A DNA stretch of 64,000 nucleotides, from NCBI RefSeq assembly GCF_002564465.1, contig NZ_NUUX01000008.1, positions 163,953-227,952 of the forward strand, written 5' to 3'. Numbering within the stretch: the first letter of the stretch is position 1; every line of letters starts with the position of its first letter. Positions 49,894-58,781 of the stretch are shown here, in pieces. The DNA comes from Bacillus sp. AFS088145. Lineage in GTDB: Bacteria > Bacillota > Bacilli > Bacillales > Bacillaceae_G. Position numbers and translations under genes: made by a program. Under the pieces are notes generated by a model. It was not told where the DNA came from, ran no database searches, and worked only from the letters and a program-made list of their open reading frames with translations.

Positions 49894-50613
49894 TTAAACC
49901 ATTTTATTAAACTCTTTTCGAAGCCTTTTAATAATACGTTTTTCTAATCGGGATATATATGACTGCGATATCCCAAGCATATCAGCTACATCTTTTTGGG
50001 TTTTTTCTTCAGTTCCATCTAGTCCAAATCTTAGTTCCATTATTTGTTTTTCACGATCATTCAATTGATCTAATGCCTTTGTCAATAATGATTTATCGAC
50101 ATTGGCTTCTAGATCCTTCGTTATGATATCGTCTTCTGTACCTAATACATCAGAAAGTAATAATTCATTACCATCCCAATCAATATTTAATGGTTCATCG
50201 AAGGAGACTTCAGAACGGTTTTTATTATTTCTACGTAAATGCATCAGAATTTCATTTTCGATACATCTTGAAGCATAAGTAGCCAATTTAATTTTCTTTT
50301 CAGGATTAAAGGTATTAACGGCTTTTATCAATCCGATTGTACCAATGCTAATCAGATCTTCAATATTAATGCCAGTATTTTCAAACTTTCTAGCAATATA
50401 AACTACTAATCGTAGATTTCTCTCAATTAATAGTGATCTAGCACCTAAATCTCCATTCGGTAGTTTCTGTAAAAGCTTTTCTTCTTCTTCCCTTGTCAAA
50501 GGAGGTGGTAATGCTTCACTTCCCCCAATGTAGTATACTTCGTCGGCTTTCAAACCAAGCTTTACTAATAGCTTATACAAACCTAACTTAAGTTTTAAGA
50601 ACAATCGATTCAT
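49894..50613 (-). CDS. sigE: Pro-sigma-E, mother-cell sporulation sigma factor
   Basis: Early mother-cell sigma factor made as an inactive precursor. The 239 residues carry the amphipathic pro-sequence (about 1-27, [20 protein letters not shown]), cleaved by SpoIIGA just before the conserved [13 protein letters not shown]. Then come region 2 ([55 protein letters not shown]) and region 4 ([20 protein letters not shown]). It lies 10 bases downstream of its protease gene. Confidence 0.98.
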   Translation of the reverse strand: MNRLFLKLKLGLYKLLVKLGLKADEVYYIGGSEALPPPLTREEEEKLLQKLPNGDLGARSLLIERNLRLVVYIARKFENTGINIEDLISIGTIGLIKAVNTFNPEKKIKLATYASRCIENEILMHLRRNNKNRSEVSFDEPLNIDWDGNELLLSDVLGTEDDIITKDLEANVDKSLLTKALDQLNDREKQIMELRFGLDGTEEKTQKDVADMLGISQSYISRLEKRIIKRLRKEFNKMV

Positions 50614-50623
50614 TTTCTACCTC

Positions 50624-51532
50624 CTATGCAATTTCATTAATTGTTCCCTGCATCATTTTTGGATGAAGGATACATTCATATAAATTGTCTGAAGACAAAG
50701 TAACATGACTCAATCCAACTAAAACCGAACTCGATGAATACCATTTCCCATTAATTTTCAATTTAACAACAGTAGGTTTTATTGCGACGAGGAATTGATT
50801 ACTTTGACCAATACTTTTATAAGGTATATAAGTTCCTTGAAAAAAACTTAAGACATCGAGTGCTTCAGTATTATGTAATGTATTTTCAGCGTCTCTAACT
50901 AACTTTACTAGTTCTATAGGTAATCCATAATCACTAGTAGAACAATCTAAAATAATAACTGGTTTCCTAGAAAGCGGTTCATGTAGAGAGTTACCACTAT
51001 CCATTAACCCTCTAATTTTAATCGAAGTATTCCGCCACACAATTTCCATTTCATACATCTCATTCAATTTCCATTTTGTAAACGAAATCTGATTGATCGA
51101 TTTTCTAGCGTAAAATATGACGATTGGTAACATTCCAATTACAAAATACCAGCTTACGGGATCACCATAAAAGGATGACTTGCTTAAATTTGATTCATTA
51201 GTAGCAAATAAATAATGTAAGCCTAATAATGCGCCACCTAAAATGAATGTTGAAAAATAGAAGATACTTAATAGCTGTAAAAAAGTGATAATCCGTTGAC
51301 GTCCAAATGCAAAAAACACGATGAAAAACGATAATAATATTTTCATAAAGGGAGAACCAACAACATATGCATAAGGAGTAAACGTCATTAAAACAACGAT
51401 AGAACCTAACAATGCCCCCAACAATGACCGCAAAATAGATACATTTCTTTTTAGAATTAACCCTGTCAACTGAATGATCAAGAAGTCCATTAACAAGTTT
51501 AATAACCAAACAAGATCGCCATATATCACCAA
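50624..51532 (-). CDS. spoIIGA: Pro-sigma-E processing aspartic protease SpoIIGA
   Basis: Septal membrane protease that activates pro-sigma-E in response to the forespore signal SpoIIR. The 302 residues have five N-terminal membrane helices (about 5-145) and a cytoplasmic aspartic-protease half with the catalytic motif GLMDSGNSL (Asp178). This is a single-aspartate, retroviral-protease-like unit that dimerises. ATG 51532 is preceded by a well-preserved spoIIG promoter. Confidence 0.96.
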   Translation of the reverse strand: MVIYGDLVWLLNLLMDFLIIQLTGLILKRNVSILRSLLGALLGSIVVLMTFTPYAYVVGSPFMKILLSFFIVFFAFGRQRIITFLQLLSIFYFSTFILGGALLGLHYLFATNESNLSKSSFYGDPVSWYFVIGMLPIVIFYARKSINQISFTKWKLNEMYEMEIVWRNTSIKIRGLMDSGNSLHEPLSRKPVIILDCSTSDYGLPIELVKLVRDAENTLHNTEALDVLSFFQGTYIPYKSIGQSNQFLVAIKPTVVKLKINGKWYSSSSVLVGLSHVTLSSDNLYECILHPKMMQGTINEIA

Positions 51533-51572
51533 TTTTGTTCGCCATCCTCTATAGAATATTCATTTATATGTA

Positions 51573-51652
51573 AGTATAGGATGAGCACGGTAAGAAGTCT
51601 GTCAAAAAAAGGAAGCCTTATTGAAGAGTTTTTCGACAATACATTTTCGAAA
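51573..51652 (-). promoter_or_regulatory. spoIIG promoter with Spo0A boxes
   Basis: On the minus strand TTGACA (51605-51600), 21 bases, TATACT (51578-51573): consensus-quality hexamers at a spacing too long for normal sigma-A use. Just upstream are the Spo0A boxes TGTCGAA (51638-51632, perfect) and TTTCGAA (51652-51646, one mismatch), 14 bases apart. The B. subtilis spoIIG promoter has the same design (22-base spacer, needs Spo0A~P). Confidence 0.9.
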
Positions 51653-51730
51653 TATGGATTGGACAGGTCAATATTTTATAGAAATCTTTCACTTTATTTC
51701 TATTAAATCTGCCCAATAAGGAGTGAGGAT

Positions 51731-52399
51731 TTGGTAAGCTGGATATTTCATTCACCCATTTTTGAGTTTGATGGAACTAAACCATCAATTAGACAGCACT
51801 CTGCCTGGAAAGGTCACGCTAAATTCGCTTACGATTTAGTTCAATTCGTGAAACCAAAAAAAATTGTAGAATTAGGTACCCACTTCGGCTTTTCTTTTTT
51901 CTGTTTTTGTCAAAGTGTGAAAGATCATAATCTGTCATGTGAATGTTTTGCAGTTGATACTTGGCAAGGTGATCTGCATAGTGGATTGTATAGTAATGAA
52001 GTTTTTGATACGGTACATGAAGTTGTTCAAAAACATTATCAGAAAGAAGCTAAAATGTTACGTAAGTCTTTCGACGAAGCAATTCAGAATTTCGAAGATA
52101 ATACAATCGACATACTTCATATTGACGGGTTTCATACTTTTGAAGCTGTGCTACATGATTACACCACTTGGCTACCAAAAGTATCTAAAGAAGGTATTGT
52201 TTTAATCCATGATACTGAAGTACGAATACAAGATTTTGGGGTTTATAAATTTTGGGAAGGCATTAAACAACAACTCCCATCTTTTGAATTTACACACTCA
52301 CATGGTTTAGGTGTTTTATTCCCTAAAGGCTATAACGAAAAGTTCAAGAGTGTCATTAGTGATCTAACTAATTTACAAAATCACTACTCGAAAGAATGA
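51731..52399 (+). CDS. Class I SAM-dependent methyltransferase (Methyltransf_24-like)
   Basis: Probable O- or N-methyltransferase; substrate unknown. The 222 residues have the Rossmann motif I KIVELGTHFGFSFF (about 44-57), an acidic residue at the end of strand 2 (FAVDTWQGD, about 73-81) and DILHIDGFHTFEAVLHD near 124-140, with the metal-type acidic cluster of family 24. The start is a TTG at 51731 with TAAGGAGTGAGGAT before it. It runs opposite to its neighbours, is divergent from spoIIGA (its 5' region overlaps the spoIIG control region) and convergent with ftsZ. Neighbouring genes are in the standard order, so it is an insertion. Relatives are often found near glycosyltransferases; here no such context exists. 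Confidence 0.82.
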   Translation: MVSWIFHSPIFEFDGTKPSIRQHSAWKGHAKFAYDLVQFVKPKKIVELGTHFGFSFFCFCQSVKDHNLSCECFAVDTWQGDLHSGLYSNEVFDTVHEVVQKHYQKEAKMLRKSFDEAIQNFEDNTIDILHIDGFHTFEAVLHDYTTWLPKVSKEGIVLIHDTEVRIQDFGVYKFWEGIKQQLPSFEFTHSHGLGVLFPKGYNEKFKSVISDLTNLQNHYSKE

Positions 52400-52440
52400 A
52401 AAAAACCAAGATAAGAGAATCATCTTATCTTGGTTTTTTT
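52400..52440. terminator. Bidirectional terminator between the methyltransferase gene and ftsZ
   Basis: AAAAAAACCAAGATAAGA and TCTTATCTTGGTTTTTTT enclose a 6-base loop: a 16-18 bp stem with A/T runs on both sides, serving both convergent genes. Confidence 0.9.
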
Positions 52441-52447
52441 ACATTTA

Positions 52448-53590
52448 CTAGCGTCTTTTACGATTACGTAAGAACGCCGGAATATCTAAGTCATCAAGAC
52501 TAGTTACATTTTTAGTCGTTTCTACAACCGGAGCTTCTTCGCGAATTGGTTCGCGTTTAATAGTTGGTTGTGAAGTTGGTGTTGGTGTTGAAATTGTTTG
52601 TCTCGCCATTGGTTTTGGAGTAGGCGGTGCTGTACTAACACCTTCAAATCCAGTCGCAATAACCGTTACAATAATTTCATCCTTTAAGTTTTCATTGATT
52701 ACAGAACCGAAAATCATATTTACTTCTGCATCACATGCAGTCGATACGATATCTGCTGCTTCTTGAACTTCATATAAGCTTAAGTTAGTTCCACCAGTGA
52801 TATTCATAAGTACACCTTGCGCACCATTAATTGAAGTTTCTAATAATGGACTAGAAATAGCTTTTTTAGCTGCTTCTGCCGCACGGTTTTCTCCACCAGC
52901 AACACCGATACCCATTAATGCAGATCCTTTATTAGACATAATTGTCTTAACATCTGCAAAGTCAAGGTTAATTAATCCAGGAACAGCGATTAAGTCAGAA
53001 ATACCTTGAACCCCTTGACGAAGTACATTATCTGCTTCGCGGAATGCTTCAAGCATTGGGGTATTACGATCAACGATTTCTAATAATCGGTCATTAGGAA
53101 TAACAATTAAAGTATCAACACTTTCCTTCATTGCAGCGATTCCAGTTGCCGCTTGAGTTGAACGCTTTCTACCTTCAAATGTAAATGGACGAGTAACTAC
53201 ACCTACAGTTAATGCACCTAATTCTTTTGCTACTTGTGCAATTACTGGAGCTGCACCTGTTCCTGTACCTCCACCCATTCCAGCAGTTACGAATACCATG
53301 TCAGCTCCTTTAAGAGCTTCTTGTAATTGTTCTCTACTTTCTTCTGCTGCTTTTTTACCTACCTCTGGATTAGCTCCTGCCCCTAAACCACGAGTAAGTT
53401 TGCCACCGATTTGCATTTTCACTTCAGCTTTTGATAGATTAAGAGCTTGTGCATCAGTATTCACAGCAATAAAATCTACACCTTGTACTCCATGTTCAAT
53501 CATTCGGTTAACGGCGTTATTTCCTCCGCCACCTACACCAATTACTTTTATCTTCGCTAAAGCATCTACATTTGTATCAAAATCTAACAT
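52448..53590 (-). CDS. ftsZ: Cell division GTPase FtsZ
   Basis: Tubulin-like GTPase that polymerises into the Z ring. The 380 residues include the nucleotide-binding [11 protein letters not shown] (20-30), the tubulin signature GGGTGTG (106-112), the T7-loop NLDFADVK near 206-213 with the catalytic acidic residues, a variable Thr/Pro linker (about 318-362) and the C-terminal partner peptide [14 protein letters not shown] that binds FtsA, SepF and ZapA-type proteins. Length is typical (382 in B. subtilis). Confidence 0.99.
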   Translation of the reverse strand: MLDFDTNVDALAKIKVIGVGGGGNNAVNRMIEHGVQGVDFIAVNTDAQALNLSKAEVKMQIGGKLTRGLGAGANPEVGKKAAEESREQLQEALKGADMVFVTAGMGGGTGTGAAPVIAQVAKELGALTVGVVTRPFTFEGRKRSTQAATGIAAMKESVDTLIVIPNDRLLEIVDRNTPMLEAFREADNVLRQGVQGISDLIAVPGLINLDFADVKTIMSNKGSALMGIGVAGGENRAAEAAKKAISSPLLETSINGAQGVLMNITGGTNLSLYEVQEAADIVSTACDAEVNMIFGSVINENLKDEIIVTVIATGFEGVSTAPPTPKPMARQTISTPTPTSQPTIKREPIREEAPVVETTKNVTSLDDLDIPAFLRNRKRR

Positions 53591-53625
53591 GATTGATCCC
53601 CCTACTTTTCAAATTCATCACAAAT

Positions 53626-54906
53626 TTAATCCCATAAATATTTAAAAATGCTTTTAACTTTACTCATGACGCGCTCTTCATCCTGCTGTTTTGGTTTTGT
53701 ATTTGAATTTGAAACAGCTACAGGTTTTCGTTCATTTGATTCGAATGCAATATTAGAGCTAAGTTTTTTTCCACGCATTTTTGATTTATAAAAAGCATAC
53801 TTGATTAAACCTACACCAGTAATGTATTGAGGTTCTCTTACACCTATATAATCTGGTGTTGCAACCCTTACATTATTTTTAAATACTTTTTGAGCTAAAT
53901 CGATTACACCAGTCATTGTTACTGTACCACCAGTTAGAACAAATCCACCTGGTAAATTGCTTCCCCTCATTCTTACAAGCTCATTTTGAACCATAATGAG
54001 GATTTCTTCTAATCTGGCTTCAATAATATCGGAAATTTCTTGTTGACTGTATTGTTGATGTTGTTCACTACCCATAATTGGTACACTTAAAACTTCTTCA
54101 GCTAATGCAGTATCATAAAAAGCATGTCCAAATTTCACTTTAATTTTTTCTGCATCTTCTGTTGAAGTTTTCAGTCCAATCGATATGTCTTTAGTAATAT
54201 GGTCTCCTCCAACAGGTAGGACTGACGTTGCCATTAATACACCTTCTCTAAAAAGAGAAATTGTAGTTGAGCCTCCACCGATATCAACAAGTGCTACACC
54301 TAAGTTTTTTTCATCCTGCTTTAGTCCTATCGTACTTGCAGCCATAGGTTGTAGACATATATCCGTTACCTCTAACCCCGCTCTTTCAACACAACGAAGT
54401 ATATTATGTACTAGAGTTCTTGAACCAGTGATTAATGTACCTTCCATTTCCAACCGTACACCAATCATTCCTCTTGGGTCTTTTACCTCAGAAAGGCCAT
54501 CAACAATGTATTCATGTGGAACAACATCGATAATTTCTCTTTCCGGTGGTATAGAAATTACTTGAGCCTGATCCATTACTCTTAAAACATCTTCATTGTC
54601 AATTTCTTTATTTTCTTTAGAAACTGCTACTACGCCGTTAGTACTAATCAATTGCACTTGATTAGCACTAACCCCTACAATTACTTTGTCAATATGAATG
54701 CCAACCATTCTTTCTGCTTGATCAATTGCTTTTTTGATTGATTTGACTGTTTCATCTATATCAACAATTGACCCACGTTTTAAGCCTGAAGATTTAACAT
54801 TACCAACACCGATAATGTTAAGTGTGTCGTTAACTAGTTCTCCTATGATTACTTTAATTGTTGAAGTTCCAACGTCAAGACTCACATAGATCTCATTGCT
54901 GTTCAT
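53626..54906 (-). CDS. ftsA: Cell division actin-like protein FtsA
   Basis: Actin-fold ATPase that tethers FtsZ to the membrane. The 426 residues have the phosphate 1 motif SLDVGTSTIK (8-17), the 1C subdomain insert, the phosphate 2 motif VDIGGGSTT near 207-215, and a C-terminal amphipathic membrane-targeting helix (VMSKVKSIFKYLWD). ATG 54906 follows GGAGGTGCCATC. It lies 35 bases upstream of ftsZ. Confidence 0.98.
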   Translation of the reverse strand: MNSNEIYVSLDVGTSTIKVIIGELVNDTLNIIGVGNVKSSGLKRGSIVDIDETVKSIKKAIDQAERMVGIHIDKVIVGVSANQVQLISTNGVVAVSKENKEIDNEDVLRVMDQAQVISIPPEREIIDVVPHEYIVDGLSEVKDPRGMIGVRLEMEGTLITGSRTLVHNILRCVERAGLEVTDICLQPMAASTIGLKQDEKNLGVALVDIGGGSTTISLFREGVLMATSVLPVGGDHITKDISIGLKTSTEDAEKIKVKFGHAFYDTALAEEVLSVPIMGSEQHQQYSQQEISDIIEARLEEILIMVQNELVRMRGSNLPGGFVLTGGTVTMTGVIDLAQKVFKNNVRVATPDYIGVREPQYITGVGLIKYAFYKSKMRGKKLSSNIAFESNERKPVAVSNSNTKPKQQDEERVMSKVKSIFKYLWD

Positions 54907-54933
54907 GATGGCACCTCCTTTTTCTCACTATCT

Positions 54934-54962
54934 ATTATAATCGAGCATCAATTCATTCTTAA
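54934..54962 (-). promoter_or_regulatory. Candidate promoter of ftsAZ
   Basis: On the minus strand TTAAGA (54962-54957), 17 bases, TATAAT (54939-54934), about 28 bases before the ftsA ATG. The -35 matches 4 of 6. B. subtilis ftsAZ has several promoters including a sigma-H one; I do not see a clear sigma-H site. Confidence 0.5.
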
Positions 54963-55130
54963 ATATCATATATGACATCTATTCAACATTTACGGGGTTT
55001 TTCCTCTTTTTTAAGTTTGATTTTTCATAATCTTTTTAATTTTTTTCATTATTTCTATTTAACTACTAGTCTACACTAACATGTAAAGTTAAAAAAGACT
55101 TGAAAGTACTGTTAACTAATGTTAAATCGA

Positions 55131-55886
55131 CTATTTAGGATTAGTACTATATGGAGAAAAATACGCACCAACTTCTAAATGGATAACCCCTTTTTGATCT
55201 TTAGGTATGGACTTTAAAATTAATGGGTAATTTGACATTTTATTTGAGAATTTTCGAATCGTTGTCCTTACTTCATACCCTTCATTCGTAAAAACCGTTA
55301 TTAACAAAGGATCATCCTTACTTGGAGTATAATCTATTTCGGAAATTGATTGAAATATACTTTGTGGCATTTTTTTCAATTCCGCAGCCATTTCCTGCAA
55401 CTCGTCCCCTTGTTTCCAACCAATTAAATCAGGTGCTGTAGTATTTCCTAGTGAATTTTTCTCTTTAATAAGGACTCCGCTTTCTAACAATAGATACTTT
55501 TTTCCGCTGAATAAACCTTGTCCAACAGGCTGAAATTCTTTTACATCGATTTCTACTTTATTAGGAAATCTTTTATGTACGATTGCAGATTGAATTGTGT
55601 TTTGACTTTCAAGCTGATCTACGACCCTTTTTGACCTAATTGTCAAAAAGCTATCATCAACGCTTACATCGGCTAATTTTTGAATTTCTTTATCAGAGTA
55701 CAGTTGGTTTCCATTAATTACTAAATGAATTTTTGAACCAATTGATGTTTGGAAATACAATACACATAAAAGCAAAGAAAAAAACACAAGAATTGTGACC
55801 AGTATTCGCAAATTTGCTTTTTTACGTTTTTTATTACGTAAAACAGGTACACGGTCTTCTAAACTAATAATCTTATTTTCCTGCAT
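55131..55886 (-). CDS. divIB: Cell division protein DivIB/FtsQ
   Basis: Bitopic divisome protein working with FtsL and DivIC. The 251 residues (ATG 55886, preceded by GGAGGCATATTT) have a basic cytoplasmic tail with RNKKRKKANLR, one membrane helix (about 27-46), then the POTRA domain (about 50-118, IHLVINGNQLYSDKEIQKLA) and the beta domain (FPNKVEIDVKEFQPVGQG, TPDLIGWKQ). Length is near the B. subtilis protein (263). In B. subtilis ylxW, ylxX and sbp follow; here ftsA follows directly after 224 bases. Confidence 0.95.
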   Translation of the reverse strand: MQENKIISLEDRVPVLRNKKRKKANLRILVTILVFFSLLLCVLYFQTSIGSKIHLVINGNQLYSDKEIQKLADVSVDDSFLTIRSKRVVDQLESQNTIQSAIVHKRFPNKVEIDVKEFQPVGQGLFSGKKYLLLESGVLIKEKNSLGNTTAPDLIGWKQGDELQEMAAELKKMPQSIFQSISEIDYTPSKDDPLLITVFTNEGYEVRTTIRKFSNKMSNYPLILKSIPKDQKGVIHLEVGAYFSPYSTNPK

Positions 55887-55988
55887 AAATATGCCTCCAT
55901 TATCAATGTTCAACTAAAAATACCTTTTTAATTTACTTTTGCTTAAGAAGTAATTTAAGAATATTGAACTACTCATGACTAAAGTTAC

Positions 55989-56234
55989 GAGATTCTTGGG
56001 AACAAAGCATACTTGCTAGCATATTTCTAGCAGAGGTTTCTTTTATTTACCAAGCTATCCCCGTAGTCCCTACGGTTAAGTTTTCCTAACGCTAGGTGAA
56101 ACGCACTCAGCTTGATTTTATACTAAAGGGGTATTACAGTTGTTCCCTTTGCGACTTTCGAGAGGTATTGGCGAACGACAGCCACCAAACAAGTTCTATT
56201 CACGCAACAAGCACCATACTTGAATTCGTTCTAG
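55989..56234. repeat. 260-bp repeat, copy 2 (between murB and divIB)
   Basis: Second copy of the element at 43564-43824, same orientation, with the hairpins CCGTAGtcCCTACGG and CCTAacgcTAGG kept, and an additional TGCTAGcatatttCTAGCA not present in copy 1. Both ends carry a similar direct motif (AACAAAGCATACTTG at the start, AACAAGCACCATACTTG at the end). A separate hairpin (TCCGATATGA/TCATGTCGGA, about 56242-56275) lies just outside. Confidence 0.85.
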
Positions 56235-56384
56235 TTCAAGTGTCCGATATGATTTTATCTTATATTTCATGTCGGATACTAGTATAGTAAAATAATATGA
56301 CGTTTTTTTAATACTATATTGCATCCGAAGTCGATTCATCTCATAATTTAAATCACGAGTGTTCTTGACTTAATAATAGAATAA

Positions 56385-56418
56385 TAAAAAATAGAATAGC
56401 AAATGAATGCCATTCTAT
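56385..56418 (-). terminator. Intrinsic terminator of murG-murB
   Basis: On the minus strand ATAGAATGGCattcattTGCTATTCTAT followed by TTTTTTATT. It separates murB from divIB, so divIB needs its own promoter here. Confidence 0.8.
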
Positions 56419-56476
56419 CTTGGTCATCATATGCTATGTAAATTATAGCATATAATATGGTGAGTTTAGAAGAAAC

Positions 56477-57385
56477 TTACATTTTTTTCCCAACAATTTC
56501 TACTTCTGTATCAAGTTGCACATTAAATTTTTCTAATATAGTTTTCTTAATAAATGCTATTAAGTCTAATACATCTTTTGAAGTGGCATTTCCAGCATTT
56601 ACAATAAAGTTACCATGCATTTCAGAAACCTTCGCACCACCAATTTGATATCCTTTTAATTCAGCACGTTCAATTAAATTACCAGCATACTGTGGTAATG
56701 GATTACGGAAAATACTTCCAGCACATGGATAATTCCAAGGTTGTGTTTCTCTTCGATAATCTTTGTTTTTTTGCATTAAAGCAGTTGAAACTTCTTTTGA
56801 TCCTTCTTGAAGCTGAAGTTCTGCTTCTAATACAAATCCTTTACGTTTATGTTGTAAAACTGAAGTTCGATATGAAAAGTCTAATTCTTCGTTTGATAAC
56901 CATTCCATCGTTCCATCAGGAAATAGAATATGTGCTCTAGAAGTTATATTTGAAAAATCGGATTGATGAGCACCTGCATTCATATATACACCGCCACCAA
57001 CACTACCAGGAATTCCACTTGCAAACTCTAGACCAGATAATCCTTTTCTACTTAGTTGAGTAGCTAAACGAATAACTGAATATCCTGCACCTACAACTAC
57101 TTTTGTACCTTCTACTTCAATATGGTCTAAGCAATCACTAATTTTAATTACGACACCTTCAATACCTTGATCCGATACAAGTAAATTTGATCCTCTACCA
57201 ATTACAGTCACATTTACGCCATGTTCATTTGCAAGGTTAATAATCTCTTTTATTTCATTCACAGTTTTAGGAATGACCAAATACTCAGCTGGTCCTCCAA
57301 TTTTCATTGTCGTATGATTTGCTAAAGGCTCATTTATTAGAAGACTCGAGTTATTTAATATTTCCTTTAATTTTGATTCAAACAT
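56477..57385 (-). CDS. murB: UDP-N-acetylmuramate dehydrogenase
   Basis: FAD enzyme that reduces UDP-GlcNAc-enolpyruvate to UDP-MurNAc with NADPH. The 302 residues have the FAD-binding [15 protein letters not shown] block (24-38), [10 protein letters not shown] (63-72), [22 protein letters not shown] (118-139), and the catalytic Ser in CAGSIFRNP near 224. The [18 protein letters not shown] block carries the catalytic Glu region. Length and motifs fit the Bacillus type II (short) MurB. Confidence 0.97.
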   Translation of the reverse strand: MFESKLKEILNNSSLLINEPLANHTTMKIGGPAEYLVIPKTVNEIKEIINLANEHGVNVTVIGRGSNLLVSDQGIEGVVIKISDCLDHIEVEGTKVVVGAGYSVIRLATQLSRKGLSGLEFASGIPGSVGGGVYMNAGAHQSDFSNITSRAHILFPDGTMEWLSNEELDFSYRTSVLQHKRKGFVLEAELQLQEGSKEVSTALMQKNKDYRRETQPWNYPCAGSIFRNPLPQYAGNLIERAELKGYQIGGAKVSEMHGNFIVNAGNATSKDVLDLIAFIKKTILEKFNVQLDTEVEIVGKKM

Positions 57386-57459
57386 TCGTTATTTTCCCCC
57401 TTTAGCTTATAGTATCCTCTATTATATTTCTATTTTATTTCAAACTTGTTCGTGCAAGT

Positions 57460-58551
57460 TCATTTACGTATTTTCTCTAATACATTTACTAGTTTTTTTG
57501 CAGCATCTGGTACACCCATTTTTAATGATGCATTTTTCATCTCTTCAAGTTTAATAGGATTTAGTAATACTTTTTCAATTTCAGTTACTAAATATTCACT
57601 ATTGAAATTTTTTTCCAATATAACAATTGCCGCACCATTTTTCTCGAGTGATCTAGCATTAACTTCTTGATGATTATTCGTTACATATGGGCTTGGTATT
57701 AGAATACTAGGTTTTCCTAATGCAGTTAATTCTGCTAATGTAGTTGCCCCCGCTCTTGATACGACTAAATCCACTTCTCTTAATATTTCAGGCATATTAT
57801 GTAAAAATGGCTTAACCACTACATTTTCTGGGTTACCTACTTTATTTATTTCCTCAATGACAGAATCGTAATGTACTTCGCCTGTTACATAAATCATTTG
57901 GTAATCTTTTTCACCTAATTGATTGACACTTTTTAAAAATGCTTGATGAATCGGTCTTGCTCCCCTCGAACCACCAACAATTAGCACTGTGCGTTTACCT
58001 GATTTTAGTCCTAATGTTTCTAAAACTGCTGGATTTGATTTTCCAAGTACTTCAGAAGCCCTCGGGTTTCCAGTAAACACTACTTTCTCTTTATTAAAAT
58101 AGTCAGCAACCTCTTCAAAACAAATTGCAACTTTTGTTACATATCGATTTAAAAACTTATTTGTTAGTCCAGGTATACTATTTTGCTCATGTATAACTGT
58201 CGGAATCCCTAGTTTTGCTGCTGCGTAAACAACAGGACCACAAACATATCCACCAGTTCCAACGACTACATCTGGCTTAAATTCACGAATTATTTTCTTA
58301 CTATCTGATACACCCTTTAAGAATCGATAGACTGTTTTAAAATTCTCTAATGATATGCTTCTCTTGAACCCTGTAATAACAATAGATTTAAAAGGTATGT
58401 TTGCTTTAGATACAATCCCTTTTTCTAATCCATTTTCTGTACCAACATATAAACATTCTACATTGGAATCTTGTTTTTTTAACTCTTTAATTAGCGCAAG
58501 TGCTGGATAAATATGACCACCAGTACCCCCACCACTAACTAAAATTTTCAT
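57460..58551 (-). CDS. murG: UDP-GlcNAc:lipid I N-acetylglucosaminyltransferase MurG
   Basis: Peripheral membrane GT-B glycosyltransferase that converts lipid I to lipid II. The 363 residues show the N-terminal glycine loop [13 protein letters not shown] (6-18), [10 protein letters not shown] (about 98-107), IHEQNSIPG and the C-terminal donor-binding VGGSRGARP and [17 protein letters not shown] blocks. It is separated from spoVE upstream by 227 bases with a large hairpin, and followed by murB after 74 bases. Confidence 0.98.
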   Translation of the reverse strand: MKILVSGGGTGGHIYPALALIKELKKQDSNVECLYVGTENGLEKGIVSKANIPFKSIVITGFKRSISLENFKTVYRFLKGVSDSKKIIREFKPDVVVGTGGYVCGPVVYAAAKLGIPTVIHEQNSIPGLTNKFLNRYVTKVAICFEEVADYFNKEKVVFTGNPRASEVLGKSNPAVLETLGLKSGKRTVLIVGGSRGARPIHQAFLKSVNQLGEKDYQMIYVTGEVHYDSVIEEINKVGNPENVVVKPFLHNMPEILREVDLVVSRAGATTLAELTALGKPSILIPSPYVTNNHQEVNARSLEKNGAAIVILEKNFNSEYLVTEIEKVLLNPIKLEEMKNASLKMGVPDAAKKLVNVLEKIRK

Positions 58552-58707
58552 AAAGATCCTCCTAAATTACAATACATAAATAACTTTAAGCAGTTTAAGT
58601 AGTTATTATACCAATTTTATCACTATCATTCTAATTGTTTTTTCTATAAAAATAAAGAAAACGTACTAATTGTAAAGTAAATAGCCAAGAACACATTGCG
58701 TTACTAC

Positions 58708-58781
58708 ATAAAAAGGACCGACTCATTTTTGAAAAATTCAAGTACAAAATGTACTTGTTTCAATTTGAGTCGGTCCTTTTA
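58708..58781 (-). terminator. Nested-hairpin terminator between spoVE and murG
   Basis: Outer arms AAAAGGACCGACTCA and TGAGTCGGTCCTTTT (15 bp) enclose an inner AAGTACaaaatGTACTT hairpin. On the minus strand it begins in the spoVE stop and the right arm ends in TTTTT. It should end spoVE transcription or act as an attenuator before murG. Confidence 0.8.

Noticed and set aside
51198-51545. 115-codon minus-strand frame overlapping the start of spoIIGA
   Set aside because: Alternative frame of the hydrophobic N-terminal region of spoIIGA; no ribosome site and no conservation expected.
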